The notes beneath the pieces are model-generated. The model saw nothing but the letters and a program-made list of their open reading frames with translations, did not search any database and was not told the DNA's origin. A stretch of DNA of 64,000 nt from Dirofilaria immitis (Eukaryota > Nematoda > Chromadorea > Rhabditida > Onchocercidae), in contig JAKNDB010000110.1 in assembly GCA_024305405.1 (NCBI GenBank), positions 1,426,001 through 1,490,000 on the forward strand. The letters run 5' to 3'. Positions 1-14,487 of the stretch are shown piece by piece. The position numbers and the translations under genes are program-made. The number at the start of each line of letters is the position of its first letter. Position 1 is the first letter of the stretch.

Positions 1-3000
1 ATGACAGAATTGCTCGGATTATCATTTGTAAATGGATTGTCATTTTTATTACAGTATGAATCATTCCTTTTCATGCATGAATCATTTCTAAGCAGAGCAC
101 GAAGTGAGCTTATCAGGAAAGCACAAATTATAATCAAATAATTATTATTCATCAATATTTATGCTACTTCATTTACTTGCTTCCACCACACTGTTTTATT
201 GATTAAAAAAAAGTGACAAGTTTTATAAATCGAACTTTGATACCATTCAATTAAATTTGAAATTTGCTCCGTTTTCGGATTTATTTAACTCGATATATTA
301 TTTATAAGTGAGAAATTTTTGTATTCAACCAAATTCCAATTCTCAATTTTCCTTTTCGCATATCTTATTTCTCTGAATTTTTTCATTTTAAAAGATTAGA
401 ATTATTGTTGATAAGTTGCTGTAATCAACGAATGGATTATAAAATAAAACTGGGCAACCAATATCATGAATTTTTGTTCAAGAAGATGGATTAATGTCCG
501 AATTTGAATGTCAAATTCGTATCATCGTTGATTAACAAGCTGCATTAAACGGCCATATGATCATTATAGAATTATAATTTTAATCAACAAAAAATGAGTG
601 TATTTCAATTTTTAAATTTCTTAAACTTATTGATATAACTTTTTTTATATTAATAAAAAATCGCTGCGATGGTAATAAATTAATTGATTTCATTTATTTA
701 CTATTTCATTCATTAACTCATTTATTTGATAATTGAATACTGTTGAAGATACTAATATTATATGCCATTTTAATTAATTCTATAACGATCTATTTAATTT
801 ATTTTTTGCTTATTTGTGGTGTGGAGAAGATAACACTCTTCGAAGTGATTTTCTATAAAAGATACCTTCCTGCGATAATGATATGAAACTCCATCGATAC
901 TTATCTATCTCGTGGATAAGTTTATTTCCAATTATTGGTATGATCTTTAACGGATCTCGCAAATACTGATTGAAATATATTTACATCTTTTATCTAAAGA
1001 TTCTTCGCTTTTCAATTTGCATTGAACAATCACTGTACGTATTGGATGTTCGATCCTGTCTCGCCTCCCTTTCCCTGTCATCTTTTGAGCTCCACCTTTT
1101 CACCTGAAATGGCCTTGTATCTAGATGCTGCTGTATTGTTCATATTGTTTATCACTGCAAGGTAATTGTATCTCCAGAACCTACCTGTACAATTATCCCT
1201 TATCTCCGATATTTCATTCATTCTCTGGTCTCATAATGTCCTAAATAACTATCATCAATTTGCAACAAGTCTCAATATTTTTGGATTCATTTAAAAGAAT
1301 CTTTTATAGATTTAAATTTTACAAACTATTAGAAAATTAGGAAGATTAAAAAAAAATGAAAACATATAAAGAAAGAATGAAAAGATTGCTCATAAGAATG
1401 ATAAGAAAGTATTAATATTTTTAACTAAAATATGTTTCAATTATCAAATTAAAAAATCTTCTAAATTAAGTTAAACATTTGAATGACTGAAGAAATAATA
1501 ATTACAATCGATTAAGCGTTCCGAAGCGATCAGTGTTTAATCGATTCGAAATTTTCATCATTTCTTCTATCATTCAAAAAACGAAATGAAATCTTGTAGA
1601 TCAGACTCTTTCTTTAATATAGTTTAAGACTTTCAGGATTAAGCTTACGCTTTCTTCAAATGAAGGAATGTTTCCCAAATCTTTGACATCTGGAAACCTA
1701 TGTTGGATTTAGAAAGCAAAATGTCAGAATTTAAAAAAAAGCTATGTTAATTGACAAATAGCTTATCATTCGGTATTTGAAACGACAAATAAGTTGGCTT
1801 GTTTATATATTGTTTATTTTTAAATGAAAAATGTTAATTAATCATAGATTTGGTTAGTTACTGTTTTAAATTTCTTTAAAATTGATATATTCTTCCTTTG
1901 CCAGTTGAATTGATTTCAATAGTAGGATATTTGAAAATTAATCTAGTACATGATATTCTGCATTAATTTAAATTTAATATATGTACCGTAACTTCTTATT
2001 CGTATTAGTGTGCACTGATTGATATGATTAATTAGTGCTTTAATTGAAAGACGTATTACCGTATCATGGTATTATATATTAATTGCTGTAATTAGGTAAT
2101 CATTGTCATCATACGGATATTAAAGTTTTCCATTATAATGGATTACTATTATCATTCGTTGTTATCGATATTATCATTATTATCAGTATTGTATTGCAGC
2201 ACTGTTAATGTATCATTTCTAAATATGCCGGAAATATTTTAATTTCAAAATCTCATATTTAAATCATAAATTATAGAAGAAATATTTGGCATTTTTAGAA
2301 TATTCATGATAGAAAAAAACAAAAAGATTTCCACCAAATAACATTTTGTATTACGGTAGAATATTCGTTGAATCGTTAATCAAATTGTGCCCGAATATAA
2401 TTTATGATAAATGTAACAAAAGGGAAGTGGTTGAAAATGTCTCAGTCATATTTCGACAATCTTCAGAAAAAGATAAGCAATTTGGAAGTTAACTAGCATA
2501 TGCTAACTTCGATATTTTCAAACTTAAAATTGCGCTATTCTATTACTGCTTGCTAAAAATACTTAATGCAAATAAAATGTGTGATCAAGTAGTGGTTAAT
2601 AGTATGATCTAAATAACTAGTAGAAGAAAATTTCAAATTCAAAAAATTAATTTTATGCTTGCGTCTTAAATATATGATATGCATTGTATGTCATAATTCC
2701 AGCTTGAATTTTAAAATTGAAATTATGAAGCTGAATTTTTAAAATATTTTATAACTATTATTTATTCGTTCTAATTTTATTATATGGCCATATTTACAAT
2801 TATTATTTTTCTTTCAAATCCACATTTTCTAAATATATTTTAATTACGGAAAAAATAAAAAAGCTTACTTAAATCATATCTAACATTAATGATTGGATAT
2901 GTCACTAAAAATTACTGTGATAAAATTAACAGTAAGATGATTATGATTCTATTTTATAAATTGACCATAGCAATATTATATCTTCAGCAAGATACTTTGC

Positions 3001-6000
3001 GAATATTAATTCAAACAACCTGATACTAATTTAAGCAACCTATATTTTCTGATCAAGTCAATTGGTTTATGACCATCTTGCAGTTTTTGATGAACATCAG
3101 AAATGTTTGCAGCATATACGTATTTATAACTTTATGTCCTTTACGTTTCAATTAAGAATTCACTAAATGCTTTTCGTAATTTTTACTTTTCATAATTCTT
3201 TTTCTTAGATTTTGAGTGGGCAACTGCGATAAGCCTAATTCATTTTATATTTATTGATAAATTTTACTAAGAAATTTTTAATAAGATGATTTGAAAAAGT
3301 TGAAATTTTAGCTTTAATAAGTTAATATATTTTTTCTGTACTGACTTAATATTAACATCCAGTTTTCAACATTTGCCTAGCTATTGTTGTATACATTTTG
3401 TTTGCTAAATAAGCAACTATTGTGTACTTCGATATTATTACTTGTCTAATGAATGAATATTTCTAGATATACGTTCGCTGTATTTTTATTATTCTTACAG
3501 TTTGAAAAATCTCTTACAACCATTGCATTATTTGCTATGTAGAATGTATAGAATATCAAAATATTATGCTTAGATTTTTTAGGTTTATGCAAATTTTTAA
3601 TTTTTAAATTTAAACTTTTTCTTTCCTTTGATTTTTTTGATTTTCAACATAATTTTTTCTTATTACTTTCGACTAATATATGCGTCGTTATTAACAAAAT
3701 TTTTATTAGTATTTTTATTCAATTTGTTGTAAATTAGAATTTGAATAGTTAATGTGTGTATTATTTCATCAATTCAATTTTGATCAGTAAAAGGGTGTTG
3801 ATAAGCTGCTATCATTACGAACAACATCAAAATGCATCAAAATGCAATCTGTTAAATTCTACCAATAAAAAAGAAAAATTTATGCTAAAAAATCTATCAA
3901 ATAATTTAGAAATTATTTAATAATTTGTTTCGCAGTGTCTCAAATGCAAAAATTATAGTTTTTACTGAATACTGAAGTCACAGAGTTATCGTAATTTCAA
4001 GTATGATTTTCAAAGGACACCTTTAGTGATGACCTTGTTCACAATACATCTTCCACTTCCTTTATTCATCCAATCTTCCCTCCTCTTCCCTCTTTACTGA
4101 TATTGAAACTTTTTATTGAATTTTACATCATGAACAGTCTGTATGGATGAGAAATTTTTAGAAGTTCATGAGAATTACGTGAATTTGTTGCTGAATTTTT
4201 CTTTCTTAATGAATTCTACAACTCGATGTTAAAGCTACATATGAAAAATTAGGTTTTATGTTTATTTATGTCTTTCTTTTTATGAATGTTTTGAAGTAAA
4301 ATAAATTTTGAACGTATAATACTATTAACAGATATGGATCTAAAATTATGCTCACTCTCTGAAATTTTTTTCCTAATGGTTCAATTTTTCATATGGGATT
4401 TAACATATGTAAAATGAAAGAAAAAAATTAAGTAGTTAAAAAATTGATATCTCAATTCAGTTGTACGGAAATCTTGGTCTCAGTATTTCTAAATTATAAT
4501 TATGCTAGTCATTCGATATCTTGAATTAAAAAGTAATTGTTAGCATTCCCGTTAATGAAATTATGAAAAAATTATTACAGCTGGACAATAATGCAAAAAA
4601 TAGTGCTTGACTGTTATTATAGCAAAAGAAAGAGGAACTGATCGCCTCATCCAATCAATTTTAAGTGAAACTGTAATAACAGCTATAAACAATACGTAAA
4701 CATTAAATTTTTAGATTAAATTTTTTTTTCTTGTTTAAACGATAAAATATTCAAAAAAAAGTGATGTAAAACGATTTGATAACAGTACTATTAAAAAAAT
4801 AGCTCCGTAAAAATGATTTCTTCTTTTTCTTTTATCGTTATCCTAATTGATGCCATATTTTATTAAAAATAGCTAAGAATATTTCATATGGTTGGCTGCT
4901 GTTCAAGACTGATTTTCGTTTGCTTTTTCATTCATACCATTTTATTACATCCTGTTTACCGTATTTTCATATTTTCATCACTTGGATAAAATCAATCGAA
5001 AAAAAATGATTATTCCGTCTCTTCTTCGTTTTCTTATTCCTGAAAAGAAGCAATATTTGGACTATTATTACAAAAATTCAATTTTTTGAAAATTCCATTT
5101 GATGATTTATCTGCTAAGTTTCTCTTTTTCTTTTTTTCCCCTCCTTTTTTTAAAAAAAACAAAGTTATTGTTGATATTGGTGTGATGTTTCGTGAATCAG
5201 TGGATGGCAAATGGATGCAACAAGTATTATTGTTATTATTATATTGCATCATTTGATAACTGTACTGTTATGTAGTTATTTTTTATTGATATTTTGATAT
5301 GTAAATAAGTAACCGATGTTTTAAGTGTAAATTTATAATTTTAAATAGGATATTTTTGAAAATTTGCTATTTAGAAATGAAATCTCGAAATGAAAAAGTT
5401 GAACGTAATGGATATTTACTAAGAAAATTAATGTATGATAATCTAAAATAAATAATGCTGAAAATTATGTTTTTACTTTCATTTTTGATTTCTAAATAAC
5501 AACAGCCGACAATAAAATAATTTTACTGCAAAATTTAAAATAATCTAAATGCTGTACTTACTTTTGTCTGCTAAAAAAATCAACATGAAATAGTTAAGTT
5601 TAAAAATATGTTAAAATAATTTTAACAAATTCTTTTCCTCTCATTACTTAATTCTCATTCAATGAAACGTTTATAAATTTTTGTTTTTATTAATTAAAGA
5701 ACAATTAATTGTGTCTTGTGACTTTGTTTATGAATTAATAATTAATGAAATGAAAAGGTAAAATATTTTTCAGTATTTTTCTGTATTTTCTGACAAATCT
5801 AAATTAAACGAGCAACATTCTTATTCAAGTTTCGTGTAAGAAGCGGCTGAAAGAAAAATAAAAAAATGCTCAGAAGGGATTTTACATGTTGGTCACAGTC
5901 ACCTGGTCATTCATCATTATATGCTCCCAATACATTTTTCATCATCCAAAAGCAGTTCCAATTATGAATGATAATCGCTCAACAACATTTCGTTTCGGTA

Positions 6001-7012
6001 AGTGAATTTATGCTAAAAATAACATATGGGTAGCAGGGATAACTCAAAATTTCAGATTCCGGATTCTGAGTTTTTCTTGCAATTAAATATGTCAACTTGA
6101 TTTAGATGACAGAATGAAGAAAGTAACGCGTAAAATGTTACAATTACTTCAGCAGCTATTTTTAGAAGAGAATTTGAAAGCCTTTAAAAATACGAAATTT
6201 TGAGAAGTTAAAATGGAGAGATCGAGAGAAGGAAAGATAAAAGAGAAGTGGGTAACAAAAAGGAAGGTATAACTTAATTTCATGATAAAATTGTGAAATT
6301 CAGTGAAAGCTTTCGACAATAAAATGCGAGCAAACTGTATTGCATTTGTAGAGGAATTTTCCCAAATTAACTTTCCAAACCAGTAAAATTTTTATTTTTT
6401 TTTTCTGTGTCTTTCTTTTAATTACTGCTAACGATTTTTAAAGGGTGGAGAAATTTCACGGATTAAATTAAAGTTACCAAAACAGCTGATTATTTTAGAT
6501 TAATTATTGATAAATATTTACACTGTTGACAGATGACATGGACGACAATGAGTTCATATATCGTTATGATTGTCGCTTTTGTTATTGTGTTATTGCGGTT
6601 GTTGCTATTATAATTGTTGTTATTAATAAGATAGTATAGAAAAGCGGGGTTGAGCGGAGGATATAGCGGATGACCTCAATTAATATTCCGAGTGGAATAG
6701 GAGAGGGATATGGTGACAACAGAATATTTGAGAAATAGATGACTTTGATTGCTATTGCACCTGATGGTTAGGTTTCAAGAAAAGATCTGTTGTTCGATAT
6801 TTTCCAATGGATTTTGTTGGAATGAGGCTCCAAAGAGAGAAACCGGAGGAACAGGGAGAGAAAAGAATGAAACCTTGAAAATGATTGTCGAAATGAGGGG
6901 ACACGCGTCTCAATCAATGTCAAAAACCCTAATTACCTGTCCGTCAACCTCGGTGTCACATGATGAAATAGATGTTTACATACATATTCTGTATGTGTGC
7001 ATGTGTATGTAC

Positions 7013-7073
<61 letters not shown>

Positions 7074-8020
7074 GTGTGTGTGTGTGATACAATTTTTCAT
7101 TACCATAGAATATTCCATTTCGACTTCACAAAGCCAACATTGAACAAATACCACATTTTATAATTTATTTTCTTTTTTGTTTACTTTATGTTTACTTCTA
7201 AAATTTTTCTTCACAATAACGAAAAATCGATGTATCGAAATATTTCTTTTGCCAAATTTAGAAATTAGAATTTAATAACAGCAAAAAATGAGCTTATAAA
7301 ACTTCAATTTCAAATAAAATTCATTTAAAATTTAATAACTTTCACAATTTGAATTTTGAAAAATTCAAATTTTGAAATAAAATTTTCGTTTTTACTGTTA
7401 AATGTTTGTTTTATTTATGAATTCCTTCCTTTTACTAACGCGTAGCAAAGTAACAGTTTTTAATTTTACCTTATATAATTAGAGCAAAGGAAAAAGAAAT
7501 ACGATTTGCATTTTTATTTCCATTATTTATATTTGCAAATTTTATTAATGTAAATGTTGGAGTAAGATCGATCATTTGATGAAATTAATCGCAGTGAATT
7601 ACCAAGGAAAAATATTTTCGATACTACTATTTTTTGCTTTTTTCTACGGGTGCTAATTTCTACGATTTAGATACGATTCTCTTGCTGATAACAATTACTG
7701 ATCCTAGTATTATTGAAGTATAAAGTGATATTTATTTTCGAAAGGGAGAAAATTTTAAATGTATATCAGCTGGCTAATATTTAGAACTATCAGTGATTTA
7801 CCAATAGATTAATAAGATAAAATTGTCTAATGATCACCAATATAAACTTTTCAAAAAATAAATTCAAACGATTAATTTTCCGACAACACCAGATATATCA
7901 TTCGAAGATATTTGAAGTTATTAGCTAATTAGTAATAACTGCTAAAGCAAAATATGCGAGCACATATAAATCTCAATTTAAGATATAAAAAGTTTTAAAA
8001 GATTAATTAGTAAGATTACA
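1..8020. other. Gene-poor AT-rich region
   Basis: I see no convincing exon in this 8 kb stretch on either strand. It holds short homopolymer runs, simple repeats and a TG microsatellite near 7 kb. It could be intergenic DNA or 5' introns of the ETS gene that follows, because the first ETS exon I can read has no certain start. Confidence 0.6.
6990..7087. repeat. TG/TATG microsatellite
   Basis: Nearly pure (TG)n with interspersed TATG and TGCG units. Both strands read open across it as Cys-Val or Thr-His strings. These are repeat artefacts, not genes. Confidence 0.95.
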
Positions 8021-8028
8021 GACATCAG

Positions 8029-9512
8029 GTCAACCATAGCAGACAGGGTTACTGATTTTGATGATATGCCATCAGTGAGCACAATTAATACAGAATTTTA
8101 TGACACATGTCAGCTAAACTTATCGGATCATACGGCAACCCTTAATATCAGTAAGTAATCATCAATTTTTTTCTTTCCTTCTATAAAATCAAATTGCTTC
8201 ACTTGAAATACTTTTCATCACAGTGTATTTCTTTTGAATCATCAAAATTGGAATTAATTCAAAAAATCATTATACAAGTATTATTTTAGATGACAAGGAT
8301 TTATTGATTGGAATGAATCCTGGAAATTCGCTATCACGACAAGTGCCACCTAGTGTCAATTGTTTGTGTAACAATCGCTCGTTGATTTCACAGTTTGCTC
8401 ATCATCATCATCAACAGCAGCAACATCATAATGATGCATGGAATTCGAAAGATGCTCACCATATGGACAGTATCCAATGCAAACTTATGTACAGCAGCAT
8501 CCAGTACCAAGTGAATCCATGTCATCGTCACCAAATTCTGAAACGGATGTAGAATATAGCCAGCCATCATCATTGACATTACCGGGTCTTACTGGTACTT
8601 TTTCAAGTACTGACATTTCATTTCTTGTGAATCTTTTAGAATCTCTTAGATAGAACAATACAATGGTTTAGATAATTCATGAAAGTGTGGGTATTTTGTT
8701 AATATGATTGTTGCAAATTCAATAATTATAAATAAAAATAGTATGACATTACTATATTCTTTCCATAGCTGTGATAACACGTCCTATTTTAGGATAATGG
8801 TTTTCTGGGTTTTTTTAATCATCATCCAGTAACTTTAACGTTAAAGAAGCTTTCTTTTTCTTCTAAGATAAACACAGAGAAAATGATGGAATATTTATAC
8901 GTTCAGAGGACTGTAGGAATGTTCAGATGTTCAAAAACTTCATTTCAGTCTTCTATATCTTCATAATTTTTTTACGCGTGGTGCAGTGCTCAGGTTTATG
9001 TTTCATGTTAATCATATAATTCAGGTCCCATCCAACTTTGGCAATTTTGTTGGAGCTTTTGATGACTGAATCTTCAAATTCTTGCATTGCTTGGACGGGT
9101 GATGGATGGGAGTTCAAATTAAATGATCCTGACGAAGTTGCACGTAAATGGGGATTCGCAAAAATAAACCAAAGGTTATTTAAACGATAATTTTCAAGTT
9201 ATACAAGAAACGGAATGGGAAAGAGAGGAAAAGTATCACAGAAATGAATTTCTGCAATACTTTTAAATTTGATTCTGAAATTTTATCTGTTGCAAAATTT
9301 GATGTTGTACAAAGTGTTAAAAGTTTATCTTACAGATGAATTACGAGAAACTTTCACGTGGTCTAAGGTATTACTACGATAAAAATATTATTCACAAAAC
9401 ACCCGGTAAGCGCTACGTGTATCGATTTGTATGCGATCTCACCTCGGTACTACAAATGTCTGCCGAACAAATTCGCAGAAAAGTGGAGGTGAAACGTGAA
9501 CTTGATCAATGA
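8029..9512 (+). CDS. ETS-domain transcription factor (ETS1/2 type), frameshifted in this sequence
   Basis: Sequence-specific DNA-binding factor acting in the nucleus. Visible exons: about 8029-8150, 8290-8606, 9025-9174 and 9336-9512; all junctions are phase-consistent. The second exon encodes a His/Gln-rich stretch and a Ser/Pro-rich linker. The last two form a full ETS domain: IQLWQF at the start, [10 protein letters not shown] in the middle, then the recognition helix [15 protein letters not shown] with the two Arg that contact GGA, and [11 protein letters not shown]. The protein stops 26 residues after that, as in ETS1-like proteins with a C-terminal ETS domain. No Pointed domain is visible. 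Three single bases appear to be missing: once between about 8430 and 8460, once near 9041 (T run in the WQFLLEL region), and once near 9158 (before RKNKPK). With one base restored at each, phases agree throughout. The true start is uncertain: ATG at 8066 or an upstream exon. Family certain; subfamily likely. Confidence 0.88.
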
Positions 9513-11454
9513 TTTCATTTTTGTGTGTTATTTTAATGGATACAATTATTGGATATTAATTACTAGCCCAAAGCATCCTCACTCTGTATTTTGAGGTGCG
9601 TTTGGCTTTATTTTACATAAATGTCACATAAGAAAACCAACTTTGCAAGATATTTCTTAAAAAGTTAGCATCACCCAATTTTTCATGCCAACATTTTATT
9701 AAAAAACAAAAATCAAAATTTTTGAAAACTTCCTTTATAATTTTATAAATGAAGAAAATGTGCAATTTTAATTTATTATAAATGAATTTCGCATAATTTT
9801 TTATGCTATAATGTATGTCATTTTAATCATATATTAATAATTCTATAAGTAATATATGATGCATGATGAAATTTATCATATTTAAAACGAAATGAAAAAT
9901 TTAATTTAAGAAGAAATAATGAAGTTCAATTTTAGCCTTATTTCATCTTTTTTTTCATTACCATTTCTCCTTTCCTCTTCTTCGATTTCAAATGTGCCTT
10001 TAAAATGTAGTAGTTTGTTTTGATATTGCTTGATTGTTCCTAAGCATACTGTTCATCGTCTTTACATATGACATGTGAGACGTGTGACAAAAAACAATCG
10101 TCGCATTTTTAATTGAAAAAGCTTATTACCTTTATACAGGGTGCTTTTGTTTTTTTTTCTTTTTTTTATCTGTGAAGAAAAAAGAACTTTGTCCAAAAAT
10201 TTATTCAATTTTTATTTATCAATAATTTGCTGAAATTTCGTGGAATAATGACTGCAAGATAGGCTGTTTATAAATTATTCAGTTAAATAACATATATATA
10301 TATATATATGTTATAAAATATAAAGCCTTTCTTTCGTTTCTTTTTCAGTGATTAAAATAAATGTCATTCCGAGTTATTTCTGGAATTTAATTATTTTCTA
10401 GGTTATCTGAATTTTCGCGCATAATACAATATGTATAGTTATGATTTAAAAAGGGAAAGAAACTTCATTGTTCTGGATGTGTCATAAGAAATTGATGATA
10501 GTTTCAAAATTCAAAATGAAATTTTACCATTTGAGTAGATCAAATTTTCTTGTCCTAATTGAAAGTCAAAAGATTTGTAATAAACTTAATTGACGAAGCC
10601 GTCAAGCGATATGTTTGAATGGAATCACAAAATTTATTTCATCAACAACTGAAGTTTAACTCACATTTATATTAAAAAGTTTTATTGCAACATTTCTACT
10701 ACTTTTACAATCAATATTGTAAATTTCATTTAGATGATCTTTCGACAATCATTTTGAGTACAATTGGTATATCACTATGAAATACATTGCCTGTTAAAAG
10801 AGAGTACATAGTTTCGTTTCAATTAGAATTAAAAATGCTTCTCTCTAAACTGAATTAGGCAGTTACTGTATTTATTCCTCTTCATTTCGTTCAAATTTTG
10901 GCTTCAAAACGAAAAAGAACATGCTGAAAAATATTGAAATTGTGGCTATCATAGTATGATCGTCTCGTGTTGTTTGTAAACAAATAGAATCATTGGTTAG
11001 CACATTTGAATGTAAACGTTTATTGTCCTTTGATTATACATAAAACATTCAATTTGAAATCTAAACAATACAAATAATAAAGATCAAGTCTATGGAAAGG
11101 TAAAAAATTTCTGGATCGACTATTAATTCATCCTAATTACCTGAAAGGTTTGAATGGATACAACCAAGATATTGCTGATTTAAAGCAATAAATATAAGTA
11201 TATTCTTTCTGGAAAAAACTTGAAATTTACGAATTATTTTCTTGAAAAAAAGCTGGAAAAACAAGACAAATATGTGAACATCGAGTTGTTTAATGGATCG
11301 AAGAGGAGTAAAGAGTTAATTTTGTTAATCTACAAATATTAAGTTTTAATAATTTACAAAGTCATTTGCGAAATCAAGTTGGTTGTACAATAAAATAGCT
11401 ATGTTGTTTTGTTCGATCAAAATTTTCAAAATTGATTGTCATTTTTGTTGATTT
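9513..11454. other. Tail-to-tail intergenic region
   Basis: Lies between the stop of the ETS gene (+) and the stop of pdhb-1 (-), so it should hold both 3' UTRs. No exon is seen. It contains the TA palindrome at 10288-10313. Confidence 0.7.
10288..10313. repeat. TA-repeat perfect palindrome
   Basis: A (TA)9 core flanked by AACA/TGTT arms makes a fully self-complementary 26-bp element in the intergenic region between two convergent genes. It can extrude as a cruciform. No function can be assigned. Confidence 0.85.
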
Positions 11455-14392
11455 TTATGAAATATTCAAAGTTTTCTTAACCGCATCAACAACATGATCA
11501 CCTCTTGGCATCGAATGTGCTTCAACAGCTTCTGAATATGGCATTGGGGTATCAGCACCTGTTATACGCTGAATTGGGGCATCTAAATGACTGAATACAT
11601 CAGATTCGACCATCTGGAAATAAAATGTTAACATTATATCAGCTAAATCGAGCATAAATCGCACATATGCTAACCTATACTATTTAATACAAATCACTAG
11701 TTTGGAATACAATTAACATTGTACAGAAGAATGACGTCAAACTTCTACTCTTTTTAAAACATTTATTATTATTATTAGTATTATTGATTATTTTGTTTTC
11801 TACGCTTCATGTCGTTTTTGAATATTTGATATTCATAACAGGTTGAATGATTTTAAAACTACCATTTTTTAGAATACTTTGAGACAATGATCTTTTCTAG
11901 TACAATTTTTTCTACTTTAATTCAAATTATTGGATTTTTTCATTAAAATATTTAAATTTTAAAGAAAAATTTAAGTTTTTTTATTGATGAAGCAATTTAA
12001 ATTTTTATCATATACTACACTCATTTTTCAATTTGACCTTTACGTGAATTCCTCTTACCTGAGCACTTATTTCAGCTCCAATATTGCAGAACGGCCAGCC
12101 AGCTTCAACGGTTATTAAATGACGTGTTTTCTTCACAGAATTCTTGATACATTCAGTGTCCAATGGTCGAAGTGTCCGTAAATTTATTAACTAAAAATTT
12201 GAATTTAAAATATAATCAGAGTTTCCCGTCTTTAATCTTCGTCCAAAGTTCTCTGATTCTAGTTGGTTTCAGGTAGAACGGTATTCTAAGCAACATGCAT
12301 TCCTCTAATTTAAAAACGGTGTTACGAATGGAAAATTGGATCACATAGAATGTTGAGAAGCAAAAACCTCAGCATAAATGCCTAGTTTAGCCAACTTCTC
12401 TGTGCCATCAAAAGCTTGAGCCATTGCTTTGCTGTACGAAACAATTGTAACGTCAGTCCCTGGTACTTCAATTTTCGCTTTTCCAATTGGAATTGAAAAG
12501 TCCGAAGAAAGGACTTCCGGTGACACCGGAAATGCATGTCCATACAACAGTTCATCTTCCAGCATTACAACTAAAGGTTTGTTTATTAAAATGTTAATTA
12601 GAATTCATAATTTAAAAAAGTTCATTTCTTCAATATATTGTGAAAAATTTTTCTGAATTATTTGTCTTGTAAAATTTGTTCAAAATATATCATAATTTTT
12701 GATAAGTTTACCATAATAATTTGAAAAAAATTTCAAGAGAAAAAAACTAAACATATCCTGCGATCAAATGATCGTTTATAATCGACGATTGCATTTCCTG
12801 AAGTAACTGGAATACTAACCTGGATTATCGTCCCGAATAGCAGCTTTTAAGAGCCCTTTGCATCTTCAGAATTATATGGCGTCACAACCTATAATTTTCT
12901 TTTATCAAAGAAAAATACCTTTCGGCAAATACTTATAACAATTCCATGGAATTCGCTACGAAAAAAATATATTGAACATAGCCTAGCATCAAACTTCTGA
13001 ATAAGCGCACATCCACTTTTCATATTTTAATCTATCTGGTGGTTGAATGGTCAGTTTCCAATGATGAAGGATAGCAAGGGGATGAAAGAAATATTTAGAA
13101 ATATTAAATTATGCTAATCAAAATTTCAGAAAGTTAAAAAAATCAAAAGTGGCGATAGAATTACATGGCAATGTTCTAAAATAAAGTTGGAAACAAACTT
13201 TCAAGCCAGGGCAAAATGCGAACCATGCTGAAAAATCTTGTGTATGCTGAGCTCCTACACCAGGTGTCGGTCCATTTGGTCCACGGAAGACAATTGGAAC
13301 ATTCACCTGATAATATATCGAAAGTGATTTTACAGAGAAAATTTGGAGTAAATTTGAAATTTTATTTTAAAAATTTCGTTGATCAGGAAATATTTGTTAA
13401 TTTGCAAAAGAAAAACAAAGAAGTAATTTTTAAGTTTAAAATTAAAATGCAAAAAAGAAATGATCGACAAACACTTATATCTACAGTTTACCACATTTTA
13501 CAGTATAATGAAAAAATGGTAAAATGATAGCTTATTTTAAGCAAAAATTTACTCGGCCAGCTGACATATAATAAGTTTTAGCTGCGCTGTTAATGATATG
13601 ATCAATACATTGCATCGAAAAATTAAAAGTCATCATTTCGCATACTGGCCGAAGGCCCATAAATGCAGCGCCAACAGCTATTCCGGCAAAACCCATTTCA
13701 GAAATAGGTGTGTCAAGCAACGCTTCTCACCGAATTTATGCATGATACCTTTTGAACACTGCAACAATTTCAAACTTAGAACCTTACAAATGGATTTTCA
13801 TTAAATTATAAATTTTAATTTCATTTATGGGAAATTGGTCGTGCAAGAAGATATTTCATCGCGCAACTTTAAACCTTGTCATTTGTTTCAATCACAATAT
13901 TTCGAATTTATAGAGAATAAAATTTAGCGCTGAAATGAATTTTTTGATATTAAACAAATTTACAACATTTTAAAAACAAATTTACAAAATTACAAAAATT
14001 TACAAAATTTGAAAAAAATTGAAAAAAGACAAGCAATAGCTAACATCGTTATTAGTACTTTTTAATAGCTGCTAATAAATCTGTTTAAATTTTTCATAAA
14101 ATTTTTCACTTTTTGCAATGTGCTTTTGATAAATTTAAAATTATATTAATTATCGGTTGGAATTTAATTAGGAAATTAAATGTACTTTGTAAGCGCCTTC
14201 ATAATGTGCCACTTCTTCACCCAACAGGAAAACTCGATCATCCTTTTCCATTTCTTCGTCTAAAGCTTGCCGGATCGCTTCTCGAACTTGGATTCCGTTT
14301 GTTGGAGCAGGAACAGTTACGAGGCATCGTTTTGAATGTACTGGTAGTGTTCGAAATATTAATTGATAGAATCGATTTATATTGGATACCAT
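11455..14392 (-). CDS. pdhb-1: Pyruvate dehydrogenase E1 component, beta subunit (mitochondrial)
   Basis: Beta subunit of the ThDP-dependent E1 that decarboxylates pyruvate and acetylates the lipoyl group of E2 in the mitochondrial matrix. Seven exons on the minus strand: 14186-14392, 13553-13758, 13199-13306, 12820-12888, 12368-12570, 12059-12190, 11455-11613. The start is the ATG at 14392: it opens an Arg-containing, acid-free presequence of about 30 residues before the E1-beta core ([12 protein letters not shown]). Glu90 in PISEMGF matches the ThDP-activating glutamate, and His159 in AQHTQD the active-site histidine. The C-terminus ends VKKTLNIS as in the family. Two single bases are missing, near 13720 (KR-LDTP) and near 12854 (DAKG-LKAA). 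With both restored the exons sum to 361 codons plus stop, matching the usual 350-360 aa. It lies 95 bp downstream of another gene's stop on the same strand. Confidence 0.97.
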
Positions 14393-14438
14393 AATGCAAA
14401 TTAGTTCAAATCCTTCCAAATATATAGTTTTCTTTTGA

Positions 14439-14445
14439 CTAGAAA
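14439..14445 (-). promoter_or_regulatory. Probable trans-splice acceptor for pdhb-1
   Basis: On the minus strand a T-rich stretch ending TTTCTAG lies about 50 bp before the pdhb-1 ATG and just after the stop codon of the upstream gene. Position and sequence fit a nematode spliced-leader acceptor within an operon. Inferred from position; no leader sequence is needed in genomic DNA. Confidence 0.45.
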
Positions 14446-14487
14446 TTTTGATAATCAAAAATTTCGTTTTATTCTGTATTTACATAT

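Noticed and set aside
1..141. 46-codon plus-strand frame starting ATG at base 1
   Set aside because: No similarity, no splice context, and short enough for chance; an in-frame TTACAG suggests nothing firm at the edge.
6749..7163. Open frames rich in Cys-Val or Thr-His on both strands
   Set aside because: They are created by the TG microsatellite and have no splice or family support.
8304..8552. ETS exon 2 read straight through in one frame
   Set aside because: After about 8440 this frame gives an unnatural product, while the neighbouring frame gives a Ser/Pro-rich linker that joins the ETS domain in phase; a missing base is more likely than two overlapping genes.
12429..12656. Plus-strand open frames over pdhb-1 exons (also 13216-13527 and 13598-13804)
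   Set aside because: Antisense shadows of conserved E1-beta exons.
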